This document shows positions 1 through 12,425 of a DNA stretch of 64,000 nt, one piece after another; position 1 is the first letter of the stretch, and each line of letters begins with the position of its first letter. The notes beneath the pieces are model-generated. The model saw only the letters and a list, made by a program, of their open reading frames with translations. It was not told the origin of the DNA and searched no databases. This DNA is from Symsagittifera roscoffensis (taxonomy: Eukaryota; Xenacoelomorpha; Acoela; Convolutidae), in contig NC_087070.1 in the NCBI RefSeq assembly GCF_963678635.1, positions 50,013,467 to 50,077,466 on the forward strand, given 5' to 3'. The translations under genes were made by a program, and so were the position numbers.

Positions 1-489
1 AAGCACTGTTTTGCCCCTATTTTGCCCCGTTTTTGGCCGCTTTTTGAAAAATGTTGACAAAAAAATCGCGTTTTTTTTTGGCGCGCGCTCCCCCTCAAAG
101 TTAGTATATATTGGCGCTGAAGGCGCCTTTAGAAAAATTTTAGGGTCAGTCGGCCAAAAATGGATTTCTGAAAAAGTATCAAAGGGGGGACCCTTTGGGT
201 CGGCAGGGGGTCGAATCCCTGAGGGGGAGGGGGTCGCCCCCCCCCTAAATCCGCCCCCGATCTGTCGAAAAGGTTATTTGTACGATTTTGTTGCGCTGGT
301 TCATTGGGGATTCAAGCTTTAGCGCATGTTCTACCGCATTTTCTCCCAGGCGTATTCGTTACCACCAGGCTAAGTGTGCAAAAAATACTACAAAATTTGA
401 ATTCGCTATGAACCAAGGTACCACAAGGAGTCCAATGAGTCCTGTGAACAAAGTTTTTTACGGGAAAAAAGTCTAGTACCCGATTGCAA

Positions 490-512
490 TACCCTTGCTT
501 ATCGCAAGGGTA
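490..512. repeat. short perfect inverted repeat (9-bp arms)
   Basis: The arms TACCCTTGC (490-498) and GCAAGGGTA (504-512) are exact reverse complements around a 5-base loop. It stands alone in non-coding DNA. It could be a cruciform or a remnant of a small transposon end; nothing else supports a function. Confidence 0.5.
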
Positions 513-626
513 ATGAGTCTGTTGAGAAATATTTAATAAACTAATCTGACTAACAGTTTATATGCTCTATCATATCTCTGTGTACTCTAAATCCTTTCTT
601 CTTCCATTTAATCATATTTATACTAT

Positions 627-930
627 AGATGAAATTATCAACAAAAAAATATGTCAACGAAGCCTTCATCTTTGATTACTGCACAAAAAGCAATAGTTTT
701 TATTAAAGGTAACATGAAAGCAAGTTAACTTAAAATGATCGTAACGGCAGTCGAACTTCAGGACAGAGTGACTATACCGTCTTAATTAACTATATTAAAA
801 CAAGTCTCGGAAACATTAAACCACTAAAGAAATGTCAAAATCATGTTCAGCTATTTCATTCTATGCTTCGGCGACTGATGGCTTCAATTTTTGCAATATC
901 TTTCAAGTCTCTATTAAACTTTAAGGCATC
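627..930. repeat. dispersed repeat, copy 1
   Basis: This block matches 3946-4282 in the same orientation. The shared core runs through an AACTTCAG/ACAGAGTG-like stretch, CCGTCTTAATTAA, AAGTCTCGGAAAC, GGCGACTGATGGC and GCAATATCTTTCAAGTC. The two copies differ by scattered substitutions and small indels, so they are old. No coding potential or transposon ends are obvious. Confidence 0.7.
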
Positions 931-3900
931 TGTTTTGTCCACGGATATCTTGCAACGCAATTTTCAATTAGTTTTTGTTTTCTGGAAATGTTTAATTTCC
1001 AGATTTCAGGTTCTTTATAAAACTCTACACCACAGAAGAAGAGGATCGGATCTTCTTACACTTAGCTTGAGGAATAACGTCAAAAACTTGATTCACTTTT
1101 TTTAAGATACTGGATTACGGCGGGGTAAAAAAAGTTGGAAGGTTAAAAAAAAACATTTCGTTTTAAAACATAAATGGGACATACTAAGCTGTTAAAAGGT
1201 AAGACACCCTTCAAAGGAAGCCAAACAAAGATTTATGGTCGCTGTTTTTTAAAATGTTACAAGATGATTTGCATTATTTTTTAAAATGTTACTGCGTAAA
1301 TTTTACTATTCTTATTTTAGAGCTAAGACCAGACTGCTCCTATGAGGGCAAAGCAATGAGTTTTCTCAACGCCCTTTCACGTAACTTATCTGCTAGATAA
1401 TTATCTTAAATTAAGATTGGTTACCTTCGGCTGTCAATTGCGTCAAGACGTAGACCAGGTAGTTATTGAAATCTGCGAAATGGTTAAGCTCCTCGAGTTT
1501 CTAGAACAGAACAACAGTGATGAAATGGGAAGAAGGTACGCAGGTCATCTTCGAAATTAACCCCTAGATATCTTCCTTTTAGCCATCGCAAAGCAGATGG
1601 ACCAAAAAACGATCCCACCGCTCTCGTACTCCCTTCCCTATCCGGCTTTTGGGGATAAAATTCATATGGTTACTGGAAAAATTTGCTTTTGTTTCAGCCA
1701 ATCACAAATGAGTAATTTGCTCCAATCGAACCGTGACACTTTTGGAAAAAGAATCAATTTTTTACACCAAATCGATCAGGCGAAATAAAATTTTTCCTAT
1801 TTGCTTCAATAAAAAAAACATTTTATGCTTCAGTAATTTAACAGTATTGTTTAATTTTTGACCAAAAAAAATACTTTTAGACAAATTTTTTGGCTAATTT
1901 TTCTGTCGACCAATTTCTGTTGTCGAAACAATAAAAACCTAATCCAAATTGCAGAACTTGAATATGAGTGGGGGAACAATTATCATAAATGAACAAGTTG
2001 CCGGTTGCTGTGCAATTAGCACCGAAAGTTCCAACCAGTTCTGTTCAAATTAAGTCGCTTTTTTGTGCGAGGTTTGAGCAGATCAACACAACTAGCGATC
2101 CAGTGCAGAAATGTCTGAATTCTAAATGATTATCGTAGATCATTAAATTATAAGCAAGAAAACCATTTTAAAAAAATTCATCAGTAAAATGATTTTGTCA
2201 AATCGAACCAAACCTTCTAAGCAATCAAAAGAAGCCCGATGCGAAAACCAATGAGAGCTCAAAATACTGACGTAAGAGCGTAAAATCAGCAATACAAAAT
2301 TTAACAAAACATAATTTTAAAAAAGCTCAATAAAGTACCCTATTTTCTATAAAAAGTTGAATTCATGTCTCAAATTCCAAAAAATCAACTTTTTGAGCAA
2401 GATAGGCTTTCAACAAGTTGAAATAATTACTTAGACCTTAGGCGAACCAAACAAAATAGAGCAACACAAAAATAAGATGAAAAACGAAACACGGTTAAGC
2501 TTTACTTTTTCCGAAAATAAAAAAAATCCGCTTTTCTACCGGCTGTCATTTCTGTTAATTAAAATGATGACCTAAAGATGACGCTGATTCAGCGATACAG
2601 ACGATGATATGAACACAAGCAATCAGTATTCGAAAATCAAAATATATTTTTTTCCAATTATTATTCTTGAAAAGATCAAAGGTGATTTTTCTAGAAAACC
2701 AATACGGTAACAGTTATTGTTTTTCAAAGCTTAAAGCACAATAAAAAAAAGATAGCGCGCTCATATGAGAGAATCATAAAAAGCCAGAGGATCAAAAGAA
2801 GATGAACAATAAAAACTAAAATGAAAAAATTGATTTAAATAGTTTTTTTTTCGAAAAACGAATAACAGGTTTATCTCAAAACCGAAGCAAGCATCAGGTG
2901 CCGTTTTCTGACTCTACCAAAAAGACTCGAAATATATGCAGATTGATTCGGTGGACTTGCGCTGTCAATAACTTAAAAATGAAACTGCTTAAAAAGAAAC
3001 ATTTCTGCCAAAAATCATCGACCGATCTTTTCAGACAGAGTACATCCAACTGAGCCCATGCAAGTGAACAAATTCAAGAGAAGCGTCAGCTTCCAAAACA
3101 AAATTCTAGCCCAAACCCAAGAATAGTAATTAATAAATTTTACCCGAAACTGAGTATATCATTGTAGAAAAAATCATCATGCATCAAAAGAAGTTCTCAA
3201 AACATCCCGGATTTGAGTTTTGAAAAATTATATGAATAGATGAAATAAAACACTAAAGCACAAAATACTTATGCATGCTTAAATCAAACAATTCGATTAG
3301 ACAAAAAACCAATGCTAGATGAAAAACCGCAAATTACCAGTAGCGCTCGAACCAATTTGCACAGCATAGCTATTTAAATAGACTGTAGCTATAATATGTT
3401 GACTGTAGCTTAAGAATGAAGAAACAGCCTTAAACTACTATTTATTTAAACTGGGCTTAAACATTACTGGATATGTCTCGCTCAAGTACATAATAGATAT
3501 CTTTCGGCCAACGTTAAGTAGTTTTCCTTGAGTACAGTTATTGAAAAATTAACAACAAAAAATAAAACTTGTTCTATAACTCAGTCTTCGTAATGTTTAG
3601 TGCCGATAAAGCGCTTAAAAACAAGCTTCGAACTAATTTATAACCTGGTAGAGCTTTAAGGAGTAATTCCTCCCTAGAGCTTGATAAAAAGAAAAAAATT
3701 CGAATCAACGTTTGACAACACTGAGAATCTAGTAATGTCGATCAACTCTTCATTTAGATGACGATTAACTAACTCAGCATTCGAGCACTTCAGAATTTTA
3801 CTTATGGTGCTATATTAGAAATAACACAGATGAAGCGGAGCTTCGCGTCACTTGCAATATAGCGAAAGCGCAGCATTGAAAGCTACCAAATAGAAAGTGA

Positions 3901-3945
3901 GATGAAATTGTCCTATTGAAATTGTCTCAGAGCATTTCATTCTAT

Positions 3946-4282
3946 TGATGAAGTTATTAAAAAACGAATCCAAAAAGCCTATACATTTGATTTGATAGCT
4001 GCATAAAAAGCAAGCATTTTTCAGTTTTCTTTCATTTTAACATAACATGAAAGCATGTTAATGTAAGAAACATTAAGCAAGTTAATGTAAAATCATATCA
4101 ACGATAGTCGAACTTCAGCACAAAGTGAACAAACCGTCTTAATTAATTATATTTAAAAAGTCTCGGAAACTTTAAACCACTACAGAAATGTCAAAGTCAA
4201 GTTCAACTATTCCATGCGATGATTCGGCGACTGATGGCTCCAATTTTTGCAATATCTTTCAAGTCTCTATTCAATTTCAGGG
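3946..4282. repeat. dispersed repeat, copy 2
   Basis: Second copy of the repeat at 627-930, with the same order of shared blocks and a slightly longer left half that includes a local duplication of a GCAAGTTAATGTAA-like piece. The downstream flanks of the two copies diverge after the CTCTATT(C/A)AA block. The family is unidentified. Confidence 0.7.
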
Positions 4283-5305
4283 AAAAAATCTGACTTGTTT
4301 CTTCAAGAACCTTCAACTTTTGAATTTCGAAAAAATAGATGGCCTTAAAGATCTTTGAATTTGGTGAACAATTGTTTTTGTTAAAATCTTTTTTGTTAAA
4401 ATCAACCCAATTTGAGAAAAGTGGACCAATAAGTAAAATTGGACCCTTTTATTTCGCTGAGAAAACTCAGAATTAACTTCCCGTTTTCGAAATCAGACGT
4501 CGATCACAATTTTCGTGAACTTTAGACTTTTGCTGTACGATAATGGAGTTTGCCTTCCTTATAACAATGGAAATGCACTGAGCTTAAAAAGATATCGCAA
4601 GTCTAACCGCGAAAAATCAAAATTCAGCGTGAACAAACTAAGACTTTATCCTGAAAGAAAACAATTGAAAATCAGCAAGATCTATATAAGAGTCTTCACT
4701 ACGTTCATTACTCCTAAAAAAACAGAAGTTTCATGTCGGTTTTAACAACCTGTTGCACTTTTCTCTGTGTTTCGGTATTTGGCGATTGAGACTCTTGAAG
4801 AAGCTGTAAAATCTGACGCAGGTCAGATTGATTGGGCTCCCAGATACAGTTGCTGGACGGTATGCTCTCAATCATTGCTATTGGTCATTAATATCTTAAG
4901 CATTTGAGCAAAAACATTGTAGAAGGCAGCATCAAACAAAACAAACACAAGAATATATTATACCCAGGCGAAGCGGCGCTCTCCGTCATTTCCTATACAC
5001 GAAAAGACAGTCAAAAAACATTAATTAAATGTGAAACTTCGAATCTTGAAAAATATTTTCTGGCTAAAATGTTTGTTTCATTTACTGCAGGCGTGAAAAG
5101 ATTTCGATTCCTGGCAACAATCCAACCCAATTTCTCAATGTTACATAATATATATTGTGCAATCAATTTTTCTCTTTTTTTTTCTTTTTTCATCTTTTCT
5201 TCTATTGGTAATCAGAAGGTCAAAAGTATCATAGTAACCGAGGTTACAGTCAGGGGTCCCTTCATCACGTATTCCAGTCAAAATCCTTGGAATTTTCTAG
5301 ATATG

Positions 5306-5307
<2 letters not shown>

Positions 5308-5340
<33 letters not shown>
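5308..5340. repeat. (AGT)11 microsatellite
   Basis: Eleven uninterrupted AGT units. They create an artificial open frame ending in a valine run, which is not a gene. Confidence 0.95.
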
Positions 5341-5341
<1 letters not shown>

Positions 5342-5344
5342 TAG

Positions 5345-6265
5345 GCTTTAGGATTTCTCCATTGTAACATTCGCCCAAATATCACACAGCGACGGAGCGT
5401 AGAAAAAGTACCTATCAACGACTGGCAGGCGTCAGTTACCTTAATTCTACTCGTTTTTCACCGTCTCGACCTTGCCAGTTGATTTTCTGGTCTGTTTAGG
5501 GCAAAGTAAAAATTACCATTTTTAGGCCATCAGTCAAACGACTTTTGATCAGCTTTCGTTTGCATGCGAACACAACCACATAGCTGAGTCTCGGATCCTC
5601 AGACTACGTGATTGTCATTAAAAACACGGCTCGAACAACCTATTTTATTATGTTTTTGTGTGACAGTTTTATATTAAATCCATTGGAGATGGATTGACCC
5701 TTTCCTTTTTCTATCTACTCATGCTCTGAAATATTAAATAATAACGGTGTTAATTAAGATCTAGGACATTACAGCAGCTGTTATAGTCAGTTTTCACAGT
5801 CCCTTCACATATAACAGTCTCTGGGGGACCAAGCCTCCGCTCCCGTGATTTTCTTGAGATAACACTCTTATCTCCTATATTTCGTGTCCCGGGAAGGTTC
5901 CGTGGTATTTCTCTTCCCCCCACTGAAGCCTCCGTCTCCACAAATATCTGTCGCTAAGGTCCTTATCGTGTGTTCTTGCCACGATAAGAGGCTCCGTGTT
6001 TTTCTGTCTCTGATACAACTGTTCTTCACAAAATATGGCGTCGTTCTGATTTTCGTCCTTTTTATTCAAAATGGCCGTCTTTTTTCTATTTCTCAGAAAT
6101 GTTCTTCTTCCAATCGAAATTTTAAAAATAAAAATTCTAGAACATTCTGACCCTCCGTCGCAACACTTTTTTGTTCATAAGGCCTTTAGTCACTTTTTTT
6201 TCTGTCGCGGGAAGGTTATGCTGTGTCATCCGGCAGAATGGCACACATGGGTTTTGAACCCTCGT
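5345..6265. other. unassigned spacer before LINE
   Basis: No coding region is supported. The right end probably includes the 3' untranslated part of the adjacent minus-strand LINE, but I cannot place its end: there is a T-rich run near 6191-6200 that could be its poly(A) tail read on the plus strand. A GGGTTTTGAACCC-like stretch near 6250 weakly resembles a pol III B box and was not accepted as a SINE. Confidence 0.4.
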
Positions 6266-8030
6266 TTATAAGTTCATAATTTTTCCCGGTGGGTTGCAGT
6301 TTCCACACCAGCAAAGAATTCTCCACATACACAAGTTGTTTTCTGCAAAATTTCTGTTGAAGAATTTCCAAAACGTGTTTGTTATAGATATTTTCAGGCT
6401 GTCATAATCTTGATTTTCGAAGTCCACAATTTGGCTAAAGTAGTTGTATAGCGTATTAGAACGTATATAATAATTTTCATTTGACTTTTTCAGTCTTGTT
6501 GCATGAACAGCAATCTCACCACGTGTTGCTTGTCTCGTTCGTGATTCGTTTTTATGAATAATTGTATTCAAATCAATGTCATGTTTATTTTTTAGTAGTG
6601 AAACTAAGTACAATATGTCGTGTTATTCAAAGTACATTGAGAGTGGAAGGAGCTTTAAAAATTTCAGTCTTTCAGTATAACTCATTTTGAAGTTATTTGT
6701 AATCCAAGATGTCGCTCGTTTTTGTACTCTTTCTAGTTGTCTTAATTCTGCTTTGTTCGGATACCATGTTTGCGATGCATAGCTTATGATTGGTACGATG
6801 TATCCGCAGTATAAGTTTAATTTTGACTTAAATGATGTTTTTTTCGAGATATTTCGTTTGATTTTGTAAAAAGCTCCCATTGCTTTTGATATGCGATTTT
6901 CAGCATTTACTGACCACGAAAGGTTGTCACACATTAAAATACCTAAGTCTTTTTGGGTCTTTGCGGTATCAACATTTGTATTAAATAGTGTAACTTCCAT
7001 TTTCCCTTTGAGGTTTAACAAATTACATTTATCTTCATTCAGCGGCATTTTATTTTCTTTGCACCATTTTTCAACATTTGCCGTGTCTTTTTGCAGATGA
7101 ATTTCTTCAGTAGACAAGATCTTCATATCGTCACAATAGCCAAAACAATCTGAATTCTCAATGCATTTGGGAAAGTCGTTAATGAATATGATAAAAAGTA
7201 GAGGACCAAGAATTGAGCCCTGTGGTACACCGCTAGTTACTTCTTTCAGAGTTGATGAACTTTTATTGATTTTCACAAACTGCATTCTATCTGTTAGATA
7301 GTCTTGTATTATGTCTTGTATTTGAATGCTTAGACCTATGTTCCGTAGTTTGGCGACTAGGATACTATGAGGAACTTTATCAAAGGCTTTAGAAAAATCT
7401 AGATAAAGGACTGATAGTGTTTGAACATTTTTGTCATCGTAGAGTTCATATACTTTGCTCAAAAATTGTACCATTTGTAGTACTGCTGACCTTTTTTGCC
7501 GGAAGCCGTATTGTGCGTTTTCCAGGAAAGGTTGAACTTTGGGGTATATATTATCAAAGATAATTTTTTCGAAGACCTTCGAGGCGGAGCATAAGAGGCT
7601 AATTGGGCGGTAGCACTCGACTGACGCCTTGTTCTTTTCTTTAAAAATTGGGGCCACTTGACTTGTTTTCCAGTAGGTCGGGAAGAGCCGCTTGTTAATG
7701 AATGTGCGGAAGAGAAGATAGAGCGATTTTGACAGAGTTTCAGAAAGATTTTTTAGGATTATATTACCTATACCATCAAAACCTGACGCTTTATTTGTTA
7801 AAAGATTTTTGAGAATGTATTGGATTTTGGTTTCTTCAATGTGTATTTGTGTACAGATTTCTTCTGTAGGAGAACAGTTTGTATTTCGTGCGAGAGGGTT
7901 AGGAATTGATTCCTTTTGATATACACTGATGAAAAATTCGTTAAAAAATGTAGCTTTTTGGGTGTCATCTCTTGTGGATTTTTCCTTGTAGAACATTTTT
8001 TGGGGATATTTCCTGGAACTAGTGATAATG
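6266..8030 (-). pseudogene. 5'-truncated LINE reverse transcriptase (Jockey/CR1-like)
   Basis: The minus strand encodes a non-LTR reverse transcriptase. Visible motifs are the palm motif LDFSKAFDKVPH, the SGVPQGSILGPLLF motif that is typical of Jockey/CR1/I-type LINEs, and the catalytic box YCDD in place of the usual YADD. A thumb and connection region follows. One in-frame TAA near 6620 cuts the protein; translation continues in the same frame to 6266, where a Cys-rich tail ends the product. The apurinic endonuclease and ORF1 are missing and the frame stays open only to about 8030, as expected from 5' truncation during target-primed reverse transcription. The clade is a judgement from motif style. 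The element is inactive. Confidence 0.88.
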
Positions 8031-8100
8031 ATAAAAAGAAGATGACGAGTGTTTAAGTCCTTTTCAATTAAAATCGATACGTGTTACGTTTCTTCAATAA

Positions 8101-8575
8101 CCAACGGATACTGGGACTATCCTTAACTTCAGAAGCTGCGCTCCATTGCAATATAAACGCAATGTAGTTGAGGGTACTGTTCATCGGATTTTTAGAAGTA
8201 CATCAACTTGGGAAAACTTTGACAAGGCAATGAAGATTAATAAAGAACAATGGGTGGATAATCAATACCCTGAAAAATGGTCAGATGGTGTCGTATTAAG
8301 AACGTTGAATAAGATCATCGACCGAAAAACTGACTCACGAACAACGGTATCATCAGTCAAGGAAGATCCTTTAAAGGTCAGTGCACCCATTATAAGATAA
8401 CAATACCGGGGTAATGCATCGGAGTGGTTTGCTGCCAAACTGCGTCAAAACGCCGGAGCCCAAGTGATATTTACTACGAGAAAGCTCAAGACTTGCCTAC
8501 CGTCCCTTAAATCTCCCTTTGCGAAAGATTTGAAATCCAGAGTGGTCTACAAGCTCACATGTAGTGGATGTAATT
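8101..8575 (+). pseudogene. Penelope-like element, upstream half
   Basis: This is the region just downstream of the reverse transcriptase in a Penelope-like element. The frame reads PTDTGTILNF, then a KRN...GTVHRIFR block characteristic of the Penelope thumb, then a linker, then VVYKLTCSGC, the start of a GIY-YIG endonuclease domain. The reading frame breaks off at 8575, where the giant LTR element begins, and resumes at 32910. In-frame stops at 8098 and 8398 show the copy was already dead or decaying. The reverse transcriptase core itself is absent, so the copy is 5' truncated, with a minus-strand LINE next to the break. Confidence 0.82.
8572..8575 (+). other. target-site duplication, left copy (AATT)
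   Basis: The bases before the 5' LTR are AATT, and the sequence after the 3' LTR is (A)ATTCC. The final A of the 3' LTR is shared, so the duplication is 4 bp (AATT) or 3 bp (ATT). The interrupted Penelope reading frame resumes directly across this site, which confirms the insertion point. Confidence 0.75.
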
Positions 8576-9488
8576 TGTGACATTCGACCAGAATGGCCAA
8601 AATGCAATCTCTGCAGAATTCGGAATTTTAGCAGTAAGCCTTCCGGATTGGTGGTTTTTAAGAACTAAGGGCGTTATTGGAACGTTTAGCCAAACGGTGA
8701 GGGCTGGAATATTCTAGTATTTTAAATTTTCAAAAATTCTAATGATGACGTCACATTTCTGAGAAATGCTGAAACGGCCATTTTAACAAAAAACGAGAGA
8801 AGAAACACAACAACATTAGTTGCGCTGACGATAGCAACGACAATCGTGATAAGAAAAACAGCAGCAGATTGCAGAAAACGTTCCGAGTTGCAACTATTGT
8901 GCTGCTACAATAGTTGCAAGGCCGTTGCGAACAACGGTGAAGGGTAAGAAATCAGCCTTCCGGATTGGGAAGAAATCGAGATCAACGGGCTTGATTCACC
9001 GGATTCAAGAACCCGGAGGGGTCTCGGGACGGAAAACTTTTATTGACTCGTGTGAACTTTTAGCATCCTGTCATGTCCTGACTTGAATTTAATTGATATT
9101 TGGATTAGTTTTGACAAGGATGAGGTGCTAGGAGTTGGGGGAAAGGGTTGATCCATCTTCGATGGAGATGATGATTTTTATCTACTGAACAAAAACAATA
9201 GTAATATAATAAGTAGTAACCCTGTTTTTAGGAGTGACCTCGTGGTCTGGGGATACTGAGACCCAGCCATGAGCTCACTATTTGCATGTAATTAAGTTAA
9301 TTTGAGCGTTCTGGTCGAAGCCGGAGAACAGTAACGTTTTTGTCGACCCGATGTTAGAAAGACCACCGAAAAGTACTGGCTTGGTAGAGACGGTGAAAAG
9401 CATACAAAGCTCTGTTTAGACGCTAGCCAGTCGTCTTAAGACTTAGTTTTGTTATCCGTCGATATGTATCTTCCGGGCGAATGTTACA
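8576..9488 (+). repeat. 5' LTR (913 bp)
   Basis: Direct repeat of 32021-32909. It starts TGTGACATTCG and ends CGAATGTTACA. Compared with the 3' LTR it has 24 extra bases around 8716-8740 and, by eye, only two substitutions (in TTCTGAGAA and CTTGGTAG). It contains one copy of the CCGGAGGGGTC motif (9013) and two inverted copies (CCTTCCGGATTGG at 8639 and 8956). Transcription start and poly(A) sites cannot be placed from sequence alone. Confidence 0.95.
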
Positions 9489-9500
9489 TACATGTTTTTA

Positions 9501-9518
9501 TGGCGCTCCTGGGTGTTA
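9501..9518 (+). promoter_or_regulatory. candidate primer-binding site
   Basis: The first TGG after the 5' LTR lies 12 bases in and begins TGGCGCTCCTGGGTG. A primer-binding site must start with TGG to pair with a tRNA CCA end. I cannot match it to a particular tRNA without a search, and the 12-base offset is longer than usual. Confidence 0.35.
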
Positions 9519-10050
9519 TTCTTTTTAACATCATGACCGGCAGAACCGTTAACGAGCACTCCGCGCCGAGCGGGTGCTCACATTAACGCCCTTATTAGGC
9601 CTAAGCCGCCGGGGCGGAGGGGTGTTTCGGAGCGCGGAAGCCCTCCGGATTACCGTGAATAGCTTTTTAACTTAGTTAAGACCGAAAATTTACGAACCAG
9701 GAAGGGTGGGGGGATCGGCCATTCCCTCGTCCCCTGAGTGGTTTGTGACCAAAAACAGTTAAAGATATAAGTAAAACCAAACAAAAAGTAGTATAGTACC
9801 CAAGAAAAACAAAAAACATAAAAAATTGCCGAAAAAAACCAAAAACAGTAAAAAAGTAAAAAATCAGTAGAAATCATCCCCCCAGACAAGATGTGATCCG
9901 ACCCCCCCGTTTGTTGTTGATAGATATATTGTTGTTACAGGCATTTATATCAGTCAGGATTGTTACGATCAGTTTTGTAGCCCGTTTGTGAGGCTTGTAC
10001 TGTAGGGTTATTTGAGCATTTAAGCACGTTAATGATAAATTGCGCTCAAT

Positions 10051-11655
10051 CCGGAAGGGTCAGCTGATTTGCGCTCAATTCGGAAGGGTCTTGGGTGAAG
10101 ACCGATCCGGCAAGCAGTACAAGGAGCAACAAGAAGGGGCTCAACGACAACAACAATCGACTGTTGGGTATCGTTAACAAGTTTTGTATCCCTTTTGGTA
10201 CAAAAAGTAAGATAGTAATCTGTGGGGGGCTCGACAGTGCTGCACTGTAGTGACCCTTCACCGAACTGCGAATATCCGAGTTAAGCACCTTAATTCGGAT
10301 AATAAACAAACCCGGAGGGGTATAGTATTACTAATATTATTATTTATATAGCCTATATTAATAGTCTTACATCGTTTTTCAGAGAAAAACAACGAAAACA
10401 GACCGGTTTTTAGGGTCAAAATAGAGATATTTTGATTCCCCCACAAGTCGCGATTTTTGAGATATCGATAATTTTTGAAACGGAAAAAAGCGCTAAGTTA
10501 GTGTGTTACATCGTAACTGCACTACTGTAATAAGTAGAACCGGTTAACTTTAGTTCGGAAGTGGTTGGAACTAGTTTGGTACCAAAAACCAAATTTTCCC
10601 ATTTTTTGAAATTTCCCTATTTTTCTGATTTCCCTATAAAATCAGAAAATTTTTTGAAATCTTTGAGTTAGGACAGTAAAAATAGTTGTTCGGACAACGT
10701 CCACTAGTGAATCTACGAGTTTTAAAACCTGCGACCCGAAAGCCTTCCGGGTTGCAGAGAAATCGAACATAACGTGTTTGATTTGGTGGATTCATCAATC
10801 CGGAGGGGTCCAGGTAGCATAGTTTTTCGCAAATTTTTTCTACAAAAGCGTTTTAGATCGGGTCTTTTGTATTGAACGAGAAGAGCATAGGCCTTCTGAG
10901 CTCGGATCGATAATTTTTAGGTCGAAAGGACCAGAATTGCGGAAAAACTTAGGTGGAGCCTATAAGCGAGAAATTTTTTGAGTTTGCAAGAAAGACGTTT
11001 TAGTTAATAACTTTGGAACTACTGAGCATATTGAGTTGATCTTGGTACCAATAGATCAGAAATTAGCTGAGCTTACTGATAGGGTCAGAAATTTTTTTTG
11101 GAAAAGCGAGCGAGAAAATTTTTTGAGATTGTTTTTAGCAAATTACACAAATCCGGAGGGGTACACCCTTCACGTTTTATAAATTTTTCTGAAAAACCCT
11201 TAGACCCCTACCAAAAGGTAATAGCGGTTGAATAAAGTAACTTTAGACCATTCTAGACCAAAAGGGAGGGCTGAAGGCACGAGACAACCATAATAGAGTC
11301 GAAATTAGGCAAGTGATAAGACCCTTCACCGTTAGTGTGAATTGTCAAATAAGTGCCTTAACTTCAATCCGGAGGGGTCTAGGAAAGTACCCTATACCCT
11401 TCCCAGTTAATTCAAACAGCATAAAAGCAACGCAGAACGTATCAGGAGGGGTATAGGTTAAAAACAGGAAATCTCCGAAAAGCTACTTTTTACAAATCCG
11501 GAGGGGTCCGAATCCGGAGGGGTCATATAGTTGCTAATTCGGAGGGGTCCAAATCCGGAGGTGTCTTCTATTAACCAACTCAGAGGGGTCCAAATCCGGA
11601 GGGGTCTAGATTCTATCAATCCGGAAGGGTCCTATTTGTGCCAATCCGGAGGGGT
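10051..11655 (+). repeat. array of AATCCGGAGGGGTC motifs
   Basis: About fifteen copies of a motif close to AATCCGGAGGGGTC occur in the leader: near 10051, 10080, 10311, 10800, 11153, 11370 and then a dense cluster of nine between 11441 and 11655. Variants include CCGGAAGGGT and CCGGAGGTGT. One more lies in each LTR. Inverted copies (CCTTCCGGATT or close) occur at 8639, 8956, 9641 and 10743. Spacing is irregular, so this is not a simple tandem repeat. It looks like a set of binding sites for a protein or for Gag; that is inference. Confidence 0.85.
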
Positions 11656-12425
11656 ATTATTTTATTAAGGACTTAGGTAGACGAAAGAAAGACTGAAAAG
11701 TGAGAGGTATTAGGTTATTAGCACACAGGCTAGGTATCAGTGACTGCACTGGTAACTTGCCTTTCAATAAGAACCAGACTAATACAAAACAGGTCCGAAC
11801 TCGGATATTCGCGACACTAAGTCTAACTAAAAAAGAGCGTGATTCATTGGAGTGGATTGAAACATAATACGTTTTTGGGAAAAGTAACTGCCCTGAGGAT
11901 TTTAGTAGGTCTAGCTCGGGCAGTCCGAAGGCAGATAGGTAACACAGTACTCGGTGGGTGCAATAGACGCCCACTTGAGAAAATTACTGCCTTCAAAGTT
12001 TTGTCTGTTTGGTGCAGCACCTGGCAGGGAAAACTTTTTCTTTAAAAGACAAGTTCGACTATTGTACTGCGACCGACTAAGAGTACAAGACACATACGTT
12101 TTTTTATATAATACATTCATATTGTGTCAAAATAAATTATTTGTTTTTGATTTTAAATCAACATAAACTGTGCTTGATTGGGTAGTGAGTACACTATCTT
12201 TTAAATTGACTGATAACATCATATTGTGCTAGTTTCAAAATCTTTGGACCGATAATCGGTTAGTGTGAATAAATTTTATACAAACTGTACTCTGACAACA
12301 TACAGGGATTCGTGGTCACTATTTAATAGAATCTGGTGAAATTTATTGTGTTGTGTCATTATTATTGTTAATAAAACTATAAGGAATCGAGTTAAGTATA
12401 GGCATTAAAAAGTGACAAATAGAGA

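Larger units (their letters stand above)
1..5307. other. AT-rich intergenic DNA, no gene recognised
   Basis: I see no convincing coding region on either strand. Open frames are short and of simple composition. The first 320 bases contain runs of G and C and a short open frame with no recognisable domain. The stretch holds one short perfect hairpin near 500 and two copies of a dispersed repeat (about 627-930 and 3946-4282), listed separately. Bases 930-3940 and 4285-5300 show nothing I can name. The composition is strongly AT-rich compared with the giant element downstream. Confidence 0.6.
9489..12425 (+). other. long 5' leader of the giant element
   Basis: No open frame of credible length occupies this 2.9-kb region between the 5' LTR and gag. 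Its main feature is the repeated G-rich motif listed separately. A leader this long is unusual; by analogy with retroviruses it could hold packaging signals, splice donors and translational control elements. Donor-like AG/GTAA sequences occur (for example near 11214 and 11935) but none is decisive. Confidence 0.7.

Noticed and set aside
11-322. 103-codon open frame at the left edge
   Set aside because: Composition is driven by G and C runs; no similarity to a known family is apparent.
490-512. bacterial-type terminator hairpin
   Set aside because: The context is a eukaryotic repeat-rich region, with no gene upstream and no T tract after the stem.
4904-5344. 146-codon open frame ending in a valine run
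   Set aside because: The end is the AGT microsatellite and the rest shows no domain or codon bias; an opposite-strand frame of similar quality overlaps it.
6240-6265. pol III B-box-like stretch suggesting a SINE
   Set aside because: Match to the B box is partial and no A box or poly(A)-like tail is associated.
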